Shown: positions 1-9,481, counted from the stretch's first letter. The stretch: DNA of 64,000 nt from Bacillota bacterium (GCA_023395555.1 JAEWYQ010000037.1:1-64000); one strand, 5' to 3'. Numbers and translations: made by a program. The notes: generated by a model from the letters alone, not told the origin.

Positions 1-155
1 AACAATAAAACATATATTTAACAACTGCTACTATTTTTTAAAAAAAGAAGAGAAAACTTTGGATTAGAGAAAATGTAGTGGTAAAATGTGTCTAGGCTAG
101 CCATCGCGCTAGCGATTTGGTACAATAGAAGAAAAACAGCATGGAGGAATTGTCT

Positions 156-212
156 ATGCAACCGAATATGATTTATAAGGACAGGTGGTCAAATAAAATA
201 ATGGTAAAATGA
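156..212 (+). CDS. possible 18-residue leader peptide
   Basis: A very short ATG ORF follows a good ribosome-binding site (GGAGG) and ends about 45 bases before the glycosylase start. It may be a leader peptide or the remnant 5' end of a lost gene. Nothing in its sequence indicates a function, and chance is not excluded. Confidence 0.2.
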   Translation: MQPNMIYKDRWSNKIMVK

Positions 213-256
213 GGTATGATAAACCTCGAGTCTAAAAAATGCAGGAGGGACAGCAA

Positions 257-1096
257 ATGATTGAATTACCTGAAACCTATGTATTGGCTGACCAGATTAA
301 CCGGAGTCTTGTTGGCAGAAGGATTATGAATGTAAGGGCGAACGCTTCTCCCCATGCGTTTGCCTGGTTTTCCGGTGACCCGGAGGAATATCATGCAAAA
401 CTGGCCGGAAAGAAAATCACTGCTGCCAATCCCGGCACCGGATATACCTGCGGCGGCAATACAGAGATTATCTGCGAAAATATGCTGTTGGTAATATCCA
501 CACCTATTAAGTATCATGAACCCGGTGAAAAGCTGCCTGTAAAACATCAATTACTGATAGAATTTGAAGATCTTTCCCACCTCTCCTGCACAGTACAGAT
601 GTGGGGTGCGATGCTCTGCTACGGAACAGATGAAAACGGTCTGCCTGACGGATATAAGGTCAACCAATGCCCTACGCCCCTGGAAGATGAATTTGACGAA
701 GCATATTTTGACGATCTGCTCAAGAAGTCGAAGCAGAATCTTTCAGTAAAAGCATTTTTAGCCACGGAACAGCGTATCCCCGGCCTTGGAAACGGCGTTT
801 TGCAAGATATATTATTCAACGCAAGAATTAACCCGAAGACTAAGCTGGAAAAATTGTCTGACAGCAAGCTTGACGGCATGTATGCTTCCGTTAAATCCAC
901 TCTGCTTGATATGACCGTGAACGGCGGGCGGGATACCGAGAAGGATTTGTTCGGGCACAGCGGCGGATATAAAACCCGCCTTTCCGCTAAAACCATCCAA
1001 TATCCTTGCACGGTTTGCGGTGACAAGCTCGTACGTGAAGCATATCTCGGGGGAAATATCTACTACTGTCCAACCTGCCAGCAGTGGGAGAAGTGA
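257..1096 (+). CDS. Fpg/Nei-family DNA glycosylase-like protein
   Basis: The product (279 aa) resembles formamidopyrimidine-DNA glycosylase/endonuclease VIII, which excises oxidised bases and nicks the abasic site. The start is the ATG after GGAGGG, giving MIELPE. The family H2TH region is seen around RIPGLGNGVLQDI (residues about 175-190), and a C-terminal zinc finger has the CxxC...CxxC pattern (CTVC, CPTC). Canonical Fpg begins MPELPE with Pro as the nucleophile after Met removal. Here Ile occupies that place, so either chemistry or function differs from classical Fpg. The downstream VOC gene begins 20 bases after the stop, suggesting a two-gene unit that ends at the terminator near 1.58 kb. 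Confidence 0.85.
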   Translation: MIELPETYVLADQINRSLVGRRIMNVRANASPHAFAWFSGDPEEYHAKLAGKKITAANPGTGYTCGGNTEIICENMLLVISTPIKYHEPGEKLPVKHQLLIEFEDLSHLSCTVQMWGAMLCYGTDENGLPDGYKVNQCPTPLEDEFDEAYFDDLLKKSKQNLSVKAFLATEQRIPGLGNGVLQDILFNARINPKTKLEKLSDSKLDGMYASVKSTLLDMTVNGGRDTEKDLFGHSGGYKTRLSAKTIQYPCTVCGDKLVREAYLGGNIYYCPTCQQWEK

Positions 1097-1115
1097 TCTG
1101 AATAAGGAGGGCAAA

Positions 1116-1544
1116 ATGTTTTTAACAACCTATTTGATCGTAAAAGATATGACGGCTTCCGTTGCTTTCTATAAAACATTTTTGGGAGTAGAACCTGCCG
1201 GCGGCTGTCCGGAGCGATTTGCGGTTTTTGATATCGGAAATACAAGTATCGCATTATATAATCCGGGCTATGATGAGGTGTTGATTGAAAGCGGACAGGA
1301 CTTGTCCGGGCATTTTAATACGGCGTATCTTGAGGATAAAAAGAGACCGGTAAATTACGGCAACCATGTGATTTTGAATATCGGCGTAGAGGATCTGGCG
1401 GCGGAATACAACAGAGTGAAGAGGCTGAACATAGGTGCCGTATCAGAAATTATGTATGTTAATATTGCAATGCCGTATTACTTCTTCAATCTCTATGATC
1501 CGGACGGAACCTGTATTGAAATAACAGGCAGATACCAGCCTTGA
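1116..1544 (+). CDS. VOC (glyoxalase/bleomycin-resistance) superfamily protein
   Basis: A 142-residue single-domain protein with the paired beta-alpha-beta-beta-beta pattern of the vicinal oxygen chelate fold. It opens TYLIVKDMTASVAFYKTFLG and ends NLYDPDGTCIEITG, both typical of the family. The likely metal ligand Glu lies in IEITG. The ATG follows AAGGAGG with good spacing. VOC proteins include glyoxalases, dioxygenases and drug-binding proteins, and the substrate cannot be read from the sequence. It appears co-transcribed with the preceding glycosylase and is followed by a strong terminator. Confidence 0.8.
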   Translation: MFLTTYLIVKDMTASVAFYKTFLGVEPAGGCPERFAVFDIGNTSIALYNPGYDEVLIESGQDLSGHFNTAYLEDKKRPVNYGNHVILNIGVEDLAAEYNRVKRLNIGAVSEIMYVNIAMPYYFFNLYDPDGTCIEITGRYQP

Positions 1545-1561
1545 CAGTATAATTCCAAAAG

Positions 1562-1599
1562 GCCTATAACCCCTTTCCTTTGGTTTATAGGCTTTTTTT
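1562..1599 (+). terminator. intrinsic terminator
   Basis: The stem GCCTATAA / TTATAGGC closes a pyrimidine-rich loop and is followed by seven T. It ends the glycosylase-VOC unit. Confidence 0.85.
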
Positions 1600-1707
1600 G
1601 TGGTGTTTTCTTCCTCACAAGAAATAATTGATAGAAGTTGCAAGATGACGGCTTGTTTGTTAAAATAGAATGGTAAATATGATTGGGAGTGAGGACCTGC
1701 TTGGGAT

Positions 1708-2913
1708 ATGGACGAAAATAAATCAAATGGAAAGAATAATAACAGCAGCGGCTGTTCCGATAGAAGAAAACGAGTTAACCAAATCAAAACCATAATTATA
1801 GTTGTTGCTGTTATCCTATTAATTCTGCCGACTCTTTGCTGCATTATATTGGGCGTTCAGGTGAATCGCCTGCAAAGACAGGTGGACGATTTATTAAGCA
1901 TGCATGGACAGTATGGTTCCTCCTCTGGAAATCTGGCCTATGCGGCCGCCAAGGAGCAGGAAGGGACGATGTCCGGAGGCATTGTGCGGCATCCGGATAT
2001 TCATACCGGGGAGAAGGATACGGCAGCCGAGGAGTCTCCCTCATACATACCGCGGCAGGAAGAGCAGACCCAGGTCGATTCTGGAACAGATACAAAGACT
2101 GACCCGGAAGAAGTGACTCCCGCCCCGACAGACCGGCCGGAGAATACGGAAGCATCTAATTCTTTGGATTTCCCGGGAGAGACGGATCAGGGGGGAGCTT
2201 CGGAAGAAGCGGGGGAACAGGCCGCACCGCCGGAAAAGCCAGGGACAACGGAAACACAGGAGAAGAAAGGGAAATATGCAAACAAGAAGGTGTATCTGAC
2301 CTTTGATGACGGCCCCAGCATCTATACGGATGAGATTCTGGACATATTGAAGGAATACGGGGTAAAGGCTACCTTCTTTGTGGTGGGCATGGAGGATAAG
2401 AAATCCAAAGAACTCTACTGCAGGATTGTGGAAGAAGGCCACACCCTGGGAATGCATTCTTATTCCCATAAATACTCAAAAATATATAATTCTGTAGAAG
2501 ATTTTGATAAGGACTTTACAAAACTATGGAAATTGTTATATGATACTACTGGATACAAGCCTACTATTTACCGTTTTCCAGGGGGAAGCAATAATATGGT
2601 GAATAAGCATGGCATGAATGATTTTATCCGGTACCTGAATAAAGCCGGGATTGTATATTTTGATTGGAACGCGTTGAACGGGGATGCCACCAAGGTGGAT
2701 TATAGCGAGGAAGAACTGATTAACAATGTTCTAAGAGACGTAAATATTAAGAAAAATGTCATTGTATTGATGCATGATATCCAAACCAGGCCTAAGACGG
2801 TGAAGTCACTGCCGAAGCTGTTGGATATTCTGATATCGGAAGAAGCGCAGCTTCTTCCATTGGATGAGACGGTTCCGCCAATTCAAATGATTAAAGCCGA
2901 TACAGTCAAGTAA
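1708..2913 (+). CDS. membrane-anchored polysaccharide deacetylase (NodB domain)
   Basis: A 401-residue type II membrane protein. A short charged cytoplasmic tail is followed by one transmembrane segment (about residues 34-56) and then a long Pro/Glu/Thr-rich spacer (about 60-185). The NodB deacetylase domain fills residues about 190-390. Its motifs are visible: TFDDGP (metal Asp pair), HSYSH (metal His residues), RFPGGS, DWN and LMHD. Family members remove N-acetyl groups from peptidoglycan or surface polysaccharide outside the membrane. A substrate cannot be assigned. The ATG is used because the sequence before it lacks a better-placed start, although the ribosome-binding site is not ideal. 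Confidence 0.88.
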   Translation: MDENKSNGKNNNSSGCSDRRKRVNQIKTIIIVVAVILLILPTLCCIILGVQVNRLQRQVDDLLSMHGQYGSSSGNLAYAAAKEQEGTMSGGIVRHPDIHTGEKDTAAEESPSYIPRQEEQTQVDSGTDTKTDPEEVTPAPTDRPENTEASNSLDFPGETDQGGASEEAGEQAAPPEKPGTTETQEKKGKYANKKVYLTFDDGPSIYTDEILDILKEYGVKATFFVVGMEDKKSKELYCRIVEEGHTLGMHSYSHKYSKIYNSVEDFDKDFTKLWKLLYDTTGYKPTIYRFPGGSNNMVNKHGMNDFIRYLNKAGIVYFDWNALNGDATKVDYSEEELINNVLRDVNIKKNVIVLMHDIQTRPKTVKSLPKLLDILISEEAQLLPLDETVPPIQMIKADTVK

Positions 2914-2940
2914 AGCCAAGAACAGGGAGGTATGGAGCAA

Positions 2941-3861
2941 ATGGGTTTTTTTAAAGATTTAAGGGAAGACGTATCACAGGCAATGAGTGAACTGATCACG
3001 GAGGAGGTCAAGGAGAAAGCGGCCGATGAGAAGAACTCCGATGAGGAAGAAGAAAAAGAGCAGCTGGTGAACACATTGGATTTTGATGAGATTGCTTCGG
3101 ATGACACCTCGGACAGCGAAAAGATGAAGGAATGGCTGGAAGAGCTGGACCAGAAGGAAGCGGGACAGCCGGATGCAGAGGATATATGGTCCCTGGAAAC
3201 AGATCAGGAGATAATGGATGTAGCGGAAATCAACATAGAAGATACGGATGAAGCAAAAGAAACATATCAAACAGAGGAAGATGAGGAGAACACTATGGTT
3301 GAGAATGACAATGTAGATCTTGAGCTGCTGGCAGCACTGAATGAAGAAGAGCAGATAAACGAGACAGAGACAGAGGAGAAGGCGGAAGTAAAGCCGCGCG
3401 CTGCTTCTGCCGCAAGTGAGGATGACGTTACGGTAATAACCAAGGGTACGACCATTAACGGCAGCATTTCCTCCGACGGCTCCCTGGAGGTCTGCGGAAC
3501 CATCGTGGGAGATGTGGAATGTCTGGGCAAGTTATCCATTACCGGTAAGGTGAAGGGGAATTCCTCGGCGGCAGAGGTATATGTAAACACAGAGCGTCTG
3601 GAGGGCGGAATTGTCAGTGAGGGCAGCGTTAAGATAGGACTTGGCACCGTTGTCATTGGCGATATTGCAGCTACTTCCGGTGTCATTGCCGGAGCGGTGA
3701 AGGGTGAGGTGGATATTAACGGACCCATTGTGATCGATTCCACCGCCATCATTAAGGGGAATATTAAGGGGAAATCCATACAGATCAATAACGGCGCCAT
3801 AATCGAAGGCTTCTGCTCTCTCAGCTATTCTTCCGTGGATGTGGACAATATCTTTGAATAA
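2941..3861 (+). CDS. bactofilin-like polymer-forming protein
   Basis: The N-terminal 155 residues are very acidic and low in complexity. The C-terminal half (about 165-300) is a repetitive glycine/valine-rich beta-helix of the bactofilin (DUF583) type, with recurring short strands such as VCGTIVGDVECLGKLSITG. Bactofilins polymerise into cytoskeletal filaments that scaffold cell-wall enzymes. The gene follows the deacetylase by under 30 bases, consistent with a shared envelope role. The second ATG is chosen because GGGAGG lies at proper distance from it; the ATG nine bases upstream is too close to the ribosome-binding site. Confidence 0.8.
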   Translation: MGFFKDLREDVSQAMSELITEEVKEKAADEKNSDEEEEKEQLVNTLDFDEIASDDTSDSEKMKEWLEELDQKEAGQPDAEDIWSLETDQEIMDVAEINIEDTDEAKETYQTEEDEENTMVENDNVDLELLAALNEEEQINETETEEKAEVKPRAASAASEDDVTVITKGTTINGSISSDGSLEVCGTIVGDVECLGKLSITGKVKGNSSAAEVYVNTERLEGGIVSEGSVKIGLGTVVIGDIAATSGVIAGAVKGEVDINGPIVIDSTAIIKGNIKGKSIQINNGAIIEGFCSLSYSSVDVDNIFE

Positions 3862-3878
3862 TAGAATGGAGGACGGTA

Positions 3879-4583
3879 ATGGAAGGATATAATAGGGTAC
3901 TGCTTAAATTGAGCGGTGAGGCTCTGGCGGGAGACAGAGGCACAGGCTTTTGCGAGGAGACCTGTATGGGTGTTGCCAGACAGGTGAAGCAGCTGGTTGA
4001 GGATGGAATTCAGGTCAGTATTGTAATTGGCGGAGGTAACTTCTGGAGAGGAAGAACCAGCAAGACCATCGACCGCACCAAGGCGGATCAGATCGGTATG
4101 CTGGCTACCGTCATGAACTGTATCTATGTATCCGAGATATTTCGCTATGTGGGGATGAAGACGAAGGTATATACTCCCTTTGCCTGCGGAAGCATGACGG
4201 AGCTCTTTTCAAAGGATGGGGTTACCGGATATATGGAGCAGGGCGGAGTGGCATTTCTGGCAGGAGGTACGGGACACCCCTATTTCTCCACGGATACGGC
4301 CACCGTGCTTCGGGCCGTGGAGCTGGACTGTGACATCATATTGATGGCCAGAGCGGTGGACGGGGTATATGACAGTGATCCGAAGAAGAATCCCAATGCG
4401 GTCAAATATTCGGAGATTTCATTGCAGGAGGTTCTGGATAAGAAGCTGGGGATCGTGGATATGGCAGCAACGGTGCTGTGCATAGAGAATAAGATGCCGA
4501 TCCTGCTATTTGCCCTATCCGAAGATGGAAGTATCGTGAAGGCAGCAGCCGGATCATCCGGCGGAACCAAAATTACGGTATAG
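3879..4583 (+). CDS. pyrH: UMP kinase
   Basis: A 234-residue amino-acid-kinase-fold protein of normal PyrH length. It phosphorylates UMP to UDP in the cytoplasm for pyrimidine nucleotide synthesis. Signatures include VLLKLSGEALAG at the N terminus, IVIGGGNFWRG (phosphate loop), GTGHPYFSTDTA and the DGVYDSDP segment near residue 165. The gene begins 18 bases after the bactofilin stop with GGAGG before ATG and sits just upstream of frr, the usual pyrH-frr order. Confidence 0.97.
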   Translation: MEGYNRVLLKLSGEALAGDRGTGFCEETCMGVARQVKQLVEDGIQVSIVIGGGNFWRGRTSKTIDRTKADQIGMLATVMNCIYVSEIFRYVGMKTKVYTPFACGSMTELFSKDGVTGYMEQGGVAFLAGGTGHPYFSTDTATVLRAVELDCDIILMARAVDGVYDSDPKKNPNAVKYSEISLQEVLDKKLGIVDMAATVLCIENKMPILLFALSEDGSIVKAAAGSSGGTKITV

Positions 4584-4653
4584 GAATAAGCCATAGTGAA
4601 AAGGAATTATAATTGGAAATAATTAATATTTAGAAATATATGGAGGGATTAAA

Positions 4654-5208
4654 ATGGAGGCAAAGCTAGAGCAATTCAGTTCAAAGATGGAGAAGACGGT
4701 GAATACCCTGAAGGAAGAGTATTCTACCATACGTGCAGGAAGAGCCAATCCTCATCTGTTAGATAAACTCAGAGTGGATTACTATGGACAGCCGTCCGCT
4801 CTTCAGTCTGTGGCGAATATCTCTGTTCCGGAGGCAAGAATCATCCAGATTCAGCCTTGGGAGAGCAAATTGATCAAGGAAATTGAAAAAGCAATCCTTG
4901 CTTCTGATCTGGGGCTGACACCTAGCAATGACGGTAAAGTAATACGCCTTGTATTTCCTGAGCTTACGGAGGAAAGAAGAAAGGATCTGGTTAAGGACAT
5001 CAAGAAAAAGGCCGAGACTGCCAGGGTCGCGATCAGAAACATCAGGCGGGATGCCAACGAGGCTTTCAAGAAACAGAGCAAGGCCAGTGAGATTTCAGAG
5101 GATGAGTTCAAGAGTCTGGAGGACAGCGTGCAGAAGCTTACCGACCATTATATTGCTGAAGTCGATAAAGTAATGGATGACAAGTCGAAGGAAATTCTTA
5201 CGGTATAG
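4654..5208 (+). CDS. frr: ribosome recycling factor
   Basis: A 184-residue protein matching the universal length of RRF, which with EF-G splits post-termination ribosomes. Recognisable segments are STIRAGRANPHLLD near residue 25, VDYYGQ, the PWESKLIKEIEKAI region and the C-terminal helix with RRDANEAFKK. The ATG follows GGAGGG. It belongs to the conserved pyrH-frr-uppS order, with a hairpin attenuator after the stop. Confidence 0.97.
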   Translation: MEAKLEQFSSKMEKTVNTLKEEYSTIRAGRANPHLLDKLRVDYYGQPSALQSVANISVPEARIIQIQPWESKLIKEIEKAILASDLGLTPSNDGKVIRLVFPELTEERRKDLVKDIKKKAETARVAIRNIRRDANEAFKKQSKASEISEDEFKSLEDSVQKLTDHYIAEVDKVMDDKSKEILTV

Positions 5209-5226
5209 CGATCAAATTTAGTATTT

Positions 5227-5268
5227 TGGGGTGTTTCAAAAGGCTTATTTTTTGAAGCCCCCTTTTTT
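5227..5268 (+). terminator. intrinsic terminator or attenuator between frr and uppS
   Basis: GGGG plus TTCAAAA pairs with TTTTGAA plus CCCC and is followed by six T. It probably reduces read-through into uppS rather than abolishing it. Confidence 0.75.
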
Positions 5269-5298
5269 CGCTTGGATTCATGCAATAAGGAGAACAGG

Positions 5299-6012
5299 AT
5301 GCAGGAAAAGGAATTAATCGTACCAAGGCATGTGGCGATCATCATGGACGGTAACGGCCGTTGGGCCAGGAAGAAGAGAATGCCGCGCAATTACGGGCAT
5401 ACCCAGGGCAGCAAAAATGTGGAAAAAATATGCGAGGACGCATATAAGATGGGAATCAAATATCTTACCGTCTATGCATTTTCCACAGAAAACTGGCGCC
5501 GGCCCAAGGAGGAGACGGATGCGTTGATGAAGCTGCTTCAGAGTTATCTGGAGACCAGCATTAAGACCAGTGCAAAGAACAATATGAGGGTCCGGATTAT
5601 AGGAGATACCACGGGGTTATCCCCTGAGATTCGCAAAAGCATATCCGAGCTGGAGGAGGCCTCCAGGGACAACACAGGTCTGAATTTTCAGGTTGCTATT
5701 AATTACGGCGGGCGGGATGAACTGCTTCGCGCGGCAAAGGCGCTGGCTGTGGATCTTGCAAAAGGCAGGAAAAAACCGGATCAGATTGACGAAGCTGCTT
5801 TTGAACAGTATCTGGACACCGGAGGCATCCCGGATCCGGATCTGCTGATCCGGACCAGCGGAGAACAGAGGCTGTCCAATTTTCTTCTGTGGCAGCTGGC
5901 GTATACGGAGTTTTACTTTCCGGAAGTACTATGGCCGGATTTTGATAAAAAGGAATTACAGAAGGCAGTAGAGTATTATAGCAGCAGAACCAGGAAATTC
6001 GGTGCGTTGTAG
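5299..6012 (+). CDS. uppS: isoprenyl (undecaprenyl) diphosphate synthase
   Basis: A 237-residue cis-prenyltransferase that condenses isopentenyl diphosphate units into the C55 carrier for cell-wall synthesis. The catalytic MDGNGRWA motif is at residues about 17-24 with the Asp intact. The signature IRTSGEQRLSNFLLWQ and the FPEVLWPDF segment are near the C terminus. The ATG is chosen because AAGGAG lies seven bases upstream; an upstream TTG would lengthen the protein without a ribosome-binding site. cdsA follows within about 30 bases. Confidence 0.97.
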   Translation: MQEKELIVPRHVAIIMDGNGRWARKKRMPRNYGHTQGSKNVEKICEDAYKMGIKYLTVYAFSTENWRRPKEETDALMKLLQSYLETSIKTSAKNNMRVRIIGDTTGLSPEIRKSISELEEASRDNTGLNFQVAINYGGRDELLRAAKALAVDLAKGRKKPDQIDEAAFEQYLDTGGIPDPDLLIRTSGEQRLSNFLLWQLAYTEFYFPEVLWPDFDKKELQKAVEYYSSRTRKFGAL

Positions 6013-6044
6013 TGCGTTGACGGGCGTACCTTTTGGAGGAGATT

Positions 6045-6845
6045 ATGTTTAGGACAAGATTAATCAGCGGAATTATCTTATTGGCGATAGCGGTTACCGT
6101 AGTAGTTCTGGGAGGCAATATATTATTTGCGGTTATATTGGCCATATCCATTATTGGTTTAAATGAATTATATAAAATTGTCCGGGTGGACAAAGCTCTT
6201 CCGGGTATCATAGGATATCTGGGGATAATCGCCTACTATGGATTGCTTTATTTTAATTTATCCGGGTATCAGCTGATGCTGTTTATCTTTTTTCTGATGC
6301 TGCTGATGTTTGCTTATGTGTTCGGCTTTCCGAAGTATTCTACGGAGCAGATTACCGTTGCTTTCTTCGGCCTTTTCTATGTGGGTATTATGCTGAGTTA
6401 CATATATCAGGTTCGTATGCTGGAGGATGGAGCCTGGATTGTATGGCTGAGCTTTATCGGTGCCTGGGGTTCCGACACCTGCGCTTATGTCGTAGGCATA
6501 CTGATTGGAAAGCATAAAATTGCTCCTGAGCTCAGTCCGAAGAAATCCCTGGAGGGCTGTATCGGCGGGGTGATCGGAGCCGCACTGATCGGTTTTCTGT
6601 ATGCCACGGCCATACGGAGCCAAATCACGGGTATTATGAATCCGCAGTTAGTCTTTGCCTTGATCGGGGCGGCTTCCAGTGTCATCTCCCAGATCGGTGA
6701 TCTGGCTGCTTCCGCCATCAAGAGAAATCATAATATCAAGGATTATGGAACACTGATTCCCGGGCATGGAGGAATTTTAGACCGGTTTGACAGTATTATA
6801 TTTACGGCGCCGATTGTATATTATCTGGCGGTAATGTTAAAATAA
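6045..6845 (+). CDS. cdsA: phosphatidate cytidylyltransferase
   Basis: A 266-residue integral membrane enzyme making CDP-diacylglycerol from phosphatidate and CTP. It has about seven hydrophobic segments. The C-terminal signature is present as SQIGDLAASAIKRNHNIKDYG followed by LIPGHGGILDRFDS, the Mg-binding CDP-DAG synthase motif. The start ATG follows GGAGGAG. It lies in the usual uppS-cdsA-dxr order. Confidence 0.96.
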   Translation: MFRTRLISGIILLAIAVTVVVLGGNILFAVILAISIIGLNELYKIVRVDKALPGIIGYLGIIAYYGLLYFNLSGYQLMLFIFFLMLLMFAYVFGFPKYSTEQITVAFFGLFYVGIMLSYIYQVRMLEDGAWIVWLSFIGAWGSDTCAYVVGILIGKHKIAPELSPKKSLEGCIGGVIGAALIGFLYATAIRSQITGIMNPQLVFALIGAASSVISQIGDLAASAIKRNHNIKDYGTLIPGHGGILDRFDSIIFTAPIVYYLAVMLK

Positions 6846-6900
6846 AAGAGATGCACTAATCTGCGGATGCTATTCGGTATCCGCGGAATGGAGGTTGCGG

Positions 6901-8070
6901 ATGAAGAAGATCGGTATTCTTGGGTCAACCGGTTCCATAGGAACCCAGACCCTGGATATTGTACGGGAAAATGTGGATTTGAAAGTTACCGCTCTGGCGG
7001 TTCATGGGAATATAGAGTTATTGGAAAGACAGGTGCGTGAATTCCTGCCGGAGATCGTCTGCGTATACCGGGAGGATAAGGCCGCGCAGTTCAAGGCAAT
7101 GGTTCGGGACCTCGATGTCAGGGTTGTCACCGGAATGGAGGGACTGATAGAATGCGCCGCCGGCACGGATGCGGACACCATTGTGACGGCTTTGGTGGGG
7201 ATGATCGGTATCCAGCCCACCATTGAAGCAATCAAAGCCGGGAAAAATATTGCATTGGCCAATAAGGAGACGCTGGTAACCGCCGGACATATCATTATGC
7301 CGCTGGTCAAAGAGAAAAAAGTGGCCCTGCTTCCGGTGGACAGCGAGCACTCTGCAATATTTCAGGCTTTAAATGGAGAAGATAAGAAAGAGGCATATAA
7401 AATACTGCTGACCGCCTCCGGCGGTCCTTTCCGCGGAAAAAAGCGGGAGGAGCTTAAGAATATAAAGCCCCAGGACGCCTTAAAGCACCCTAACTGGACT
7501 ATGGGACAGAAAATCACCATTGATTCTGCCACCATGGTGAATAAGGGTCTGGAGGTTTTGGAGGCGGCGTGGCTGTTTGATATGGGGCTGGATTCTATCC
7601 AGGTAGTGGTGCACCCCCAGAGCGTCATCCATTCCATGGTGGAATACCGGGACGGAAGCGTAATAGCACAGCTTGGGGTGCCGGATATGAAGCTTCCCAT
7701 CCGCTATGCTTTATTTTATCCTCATAGAAAACAGGCGCCTTATACGGAGGAAAAGCTGGATTTTTACCGGCTGAGTCAGCTTACCTTTGAGAAACCGGAT
7801 ATGGAGACCTTCTTTGGCCTGAGGCTGGCCTATGAAGCAGGCCGGATGGGCGGAAGCATGCCAACAGTATATAACGCGGCCAATGAATGGGCGGTGGCAC
7901 AGTTTCTCGGAGGGGGGATTGAATTCATTATGATTCCGGCCCTAATTGAGCAGGCCATGAAGAATCATCCATTGATTCCAAACCCCTCCTTAAAAGAAAT
8001 TCTGAACACGGAGCAAGAGACATATGATTTTGTAAGGAGCTTTACCAAAGCCGGTGTAAGAAAGGATTGA
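6901..8070 (+). CDS. dxr: 1-deoxy-D-xylulose-5-phosphate reductoisomerase
   Basis: A 389-residue enzyme of the MEP isoprenoid pathway, converting DXP to MEP with NADPH. The N-terminal GSTGSIGTQTLDIV is the nucleotide-binding loop. LANKETLV, PVDSEHSAIFQ (metal ligands) and LTASGGPF follow in order, with the NKGLEVLEA segment near residue 215. The start is the ATG after GGAGG; a GTG two codons earlier is less likely. The window also contains ispG, so two MEP steps are clustered. Confidence 0.97.
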   Translation: MKKIGILGSTGSIGTQTLDIVRENVDLKVTALAVHGNIELLERQVREFLPEIVCVYREDKAAQFKAMVRDLDVRVVTGMEGLIECAAGTDADTIVTALVGMIGIQPTIEAIKAGKNIALANKETLVTAGHIIMPLVKEKKVALLPVDSEHSAIFQALNGEDKKEAYKILLTASGGPFRGKKREELKNIKPQDALKHPNWTMGQKITIDSATMVNKGLEVLEAAWLFDMGLDSIQVVVHPQSVIHSMVEYRDGSVIAQLGVPDMKLPIRYALFYPHRKQAPYTEEKLDFYRLSQLTFEKPDMETFFGLRLAYEAGRMGGSMPTVYNAANEWAVAQFLGGGIEFIMIPALIEQAMKNHPLIPNPSLKEILNTEQETYDFVRSFTKAGVRKD

Positions 8071-8077
8071 TATTGTT

Positions 8078-9370
8078 ATGAATATAATTGTTGCATTACT
8101 GATACTGAGTATAATTGTAATTATCCATGAGCTGGGCCATTTTCTGCTGGCCAGGAGTCATGGGGTTACGGTGACGGAATTCTCCGTGGGCATGGGGCCC
8201 AGAATCGCCAGCTTTGTGCGCAAAGGAACCAGATATTCTCTGAAGCTGCTGCCCATCGGGGGATCCTGTATGATGTTGGGCGAGGATGAGAATATCGAGG
8301 ATGAAGGCGCCTTTAATAAAAAAGGGCCGTGGGCGAGATTCTCAATTCTCTTTGCAGGGGCTTTTTTTAATTTTATTCTGGCCTTTATCCTGGCGGTGGT
8401 TGTATTGGGGGATGTGGGGGTAGATAAGCCCTATATCACCAGACTGAGTGAGAACGGCCCGGCGATGGCGGCAGGCTTGAAGGAAGGGGATCTGATTACA
8501 AAAATTAATGGCTCCGGAATTCATTTTGCCAGGGATATCAAGTATTCTTTTTATTTCAATCATCTGTCGGAGAAGCCCATCGAGGTAAAGGTGCTGCGGG
8601 AGGGTGAGAAACATACCTTTTCGGTAGTTCCCGTATGGCGTGATATCTATCAAATCGGTTTCAACTATACGCCCGGCAATTCCGCTGCCGTAGCAGAGGT
8701 AATCGTGGCAGGATATCCCCTGGAGAAAGCCGGTATGCAGGTAGGAGATGCCATTGTAGCAATGAATGGAGTTAAAATAAGCACTTCCCAGGAGCTGGCA
8801 GATTATCTCGCAGGCAATCCGCTGGGTGCGGAGCCTGTTACCTTAACCTATGCGAGAAACGGACAGGAGACGGAGATTACCGTGACGCCCATATTAGTCC
8901 AGAGCGGTTTTGATCTGGGCTGGAGCTATAACGAATACGGGAAAAAGGTGAATGCCCTGGAGGTAGTCAAATACGGCTTTTTCGAGCTGAAAAGCAATGT
9001 AGTGAACACGGTTAAAAGCATTGTCTCCCTCATCATAGGGAAGGTCAGTGTGAAGGAGGTAGCCGGTCCCGGTGGAATAGTCAACGTAGTGGGCGATATT
9101 GTATCAGAATCCAAAGCATACGGACTTCGGACCACCCTGCTTTCCCTGGCCCAATTCGCCATATTGCTGAGTGCGAATCTGGGGGTTATGAATCTGCTGC
9201 CGATTCCGGCACTGGATGGGGGCAGAATTGTATTTATTATTATCGAGGCGATCCGCAGAAAGCCCGTTCCCAGAGAGAAGGAGGCCATCGTTCATCTGGT
9301 GGGAATGGCTCTGCTGATGCTTCTGATGGTGCTTGTGGCATTTAATGATATTCGTAATATATTCCAGTAA
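8078..9370 (+). CDS. rseP: RseP/RasP-type intramembrane zinc metalloprotease
   Basis: A 430-residue site-2 protease. The HELGH zinc motif is in the first transmembrane segment (residues about 18-22), a periplasm-side double PDZ region spans about 110-280, and the second metal ligand appears in MNLLPIPALDGGRI near residue 370. Such proteases cleave anti-sigma factors and signal-peptide remnants within the membrane. Two PDZ domains exceed the single one typical of Bacillus RasP. Its place between dxr and ispG is common in clostridia. Confidence 0.95.
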   Translation: MNIIVALLILSIIVIIHELGHFLLARSHGVTVTEFSVGMGPRIASFVRKGTRYSLKLLPIGGSCMMLGEDENIEDEGAFNKKGPWARFSILFAGAFFNFILAFILAVVVLGDVGVDKPYITRLSENGPAMAAGLKEGDLITKINGSGIHFARDIKYSFYFNHLSEKPIEVKVLREGEKHTFSVVPVWRDIYQIGFNYTPGNSAAVAEVIVAGYPLEKAGMQVGDAIVAMNGVKISTSQELADYLAGNPLGAEPVTLTYARNGQETEITVTPILVQSGFDLGWSYNEYGKKVNALEVVKYGFFELKSNVVNTVKSIVSLIIGKVSVKEVAGPGGIVNVVGDIVSESKAYGLRTTLLSLAQFAILLSANLGVMNLLPIPALDGGRIVFIIIEAIRRKPVPREKEAIVHLVGMALLMLLMVLVAFNDIRNIFQ

Positions 9371-9384
9371 CAAGAGGTAATAAA

Positions 9385-9441
9385 AGTAACCGTTCAGAGG
9401 GGGCCAGGCGGAGAACATAATACCCCCTCGGAACGGTTACT
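9385..9441 (+). other. long intergenic hairpin between rseP and ispG
   Basis: AGTAACCGTTC and GGGGG pair with CCCCC and GGAACGGTTACT across the gap, closing a 20-base loop. No T tract follows, so it may be an RNA stability or processing element rather than a terminator. Confidence 0.6.
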
Positions 9442-9481
9442 AATTAAATAGGCGGGAAGCAGGAAAGACATGGAGGTTAGT

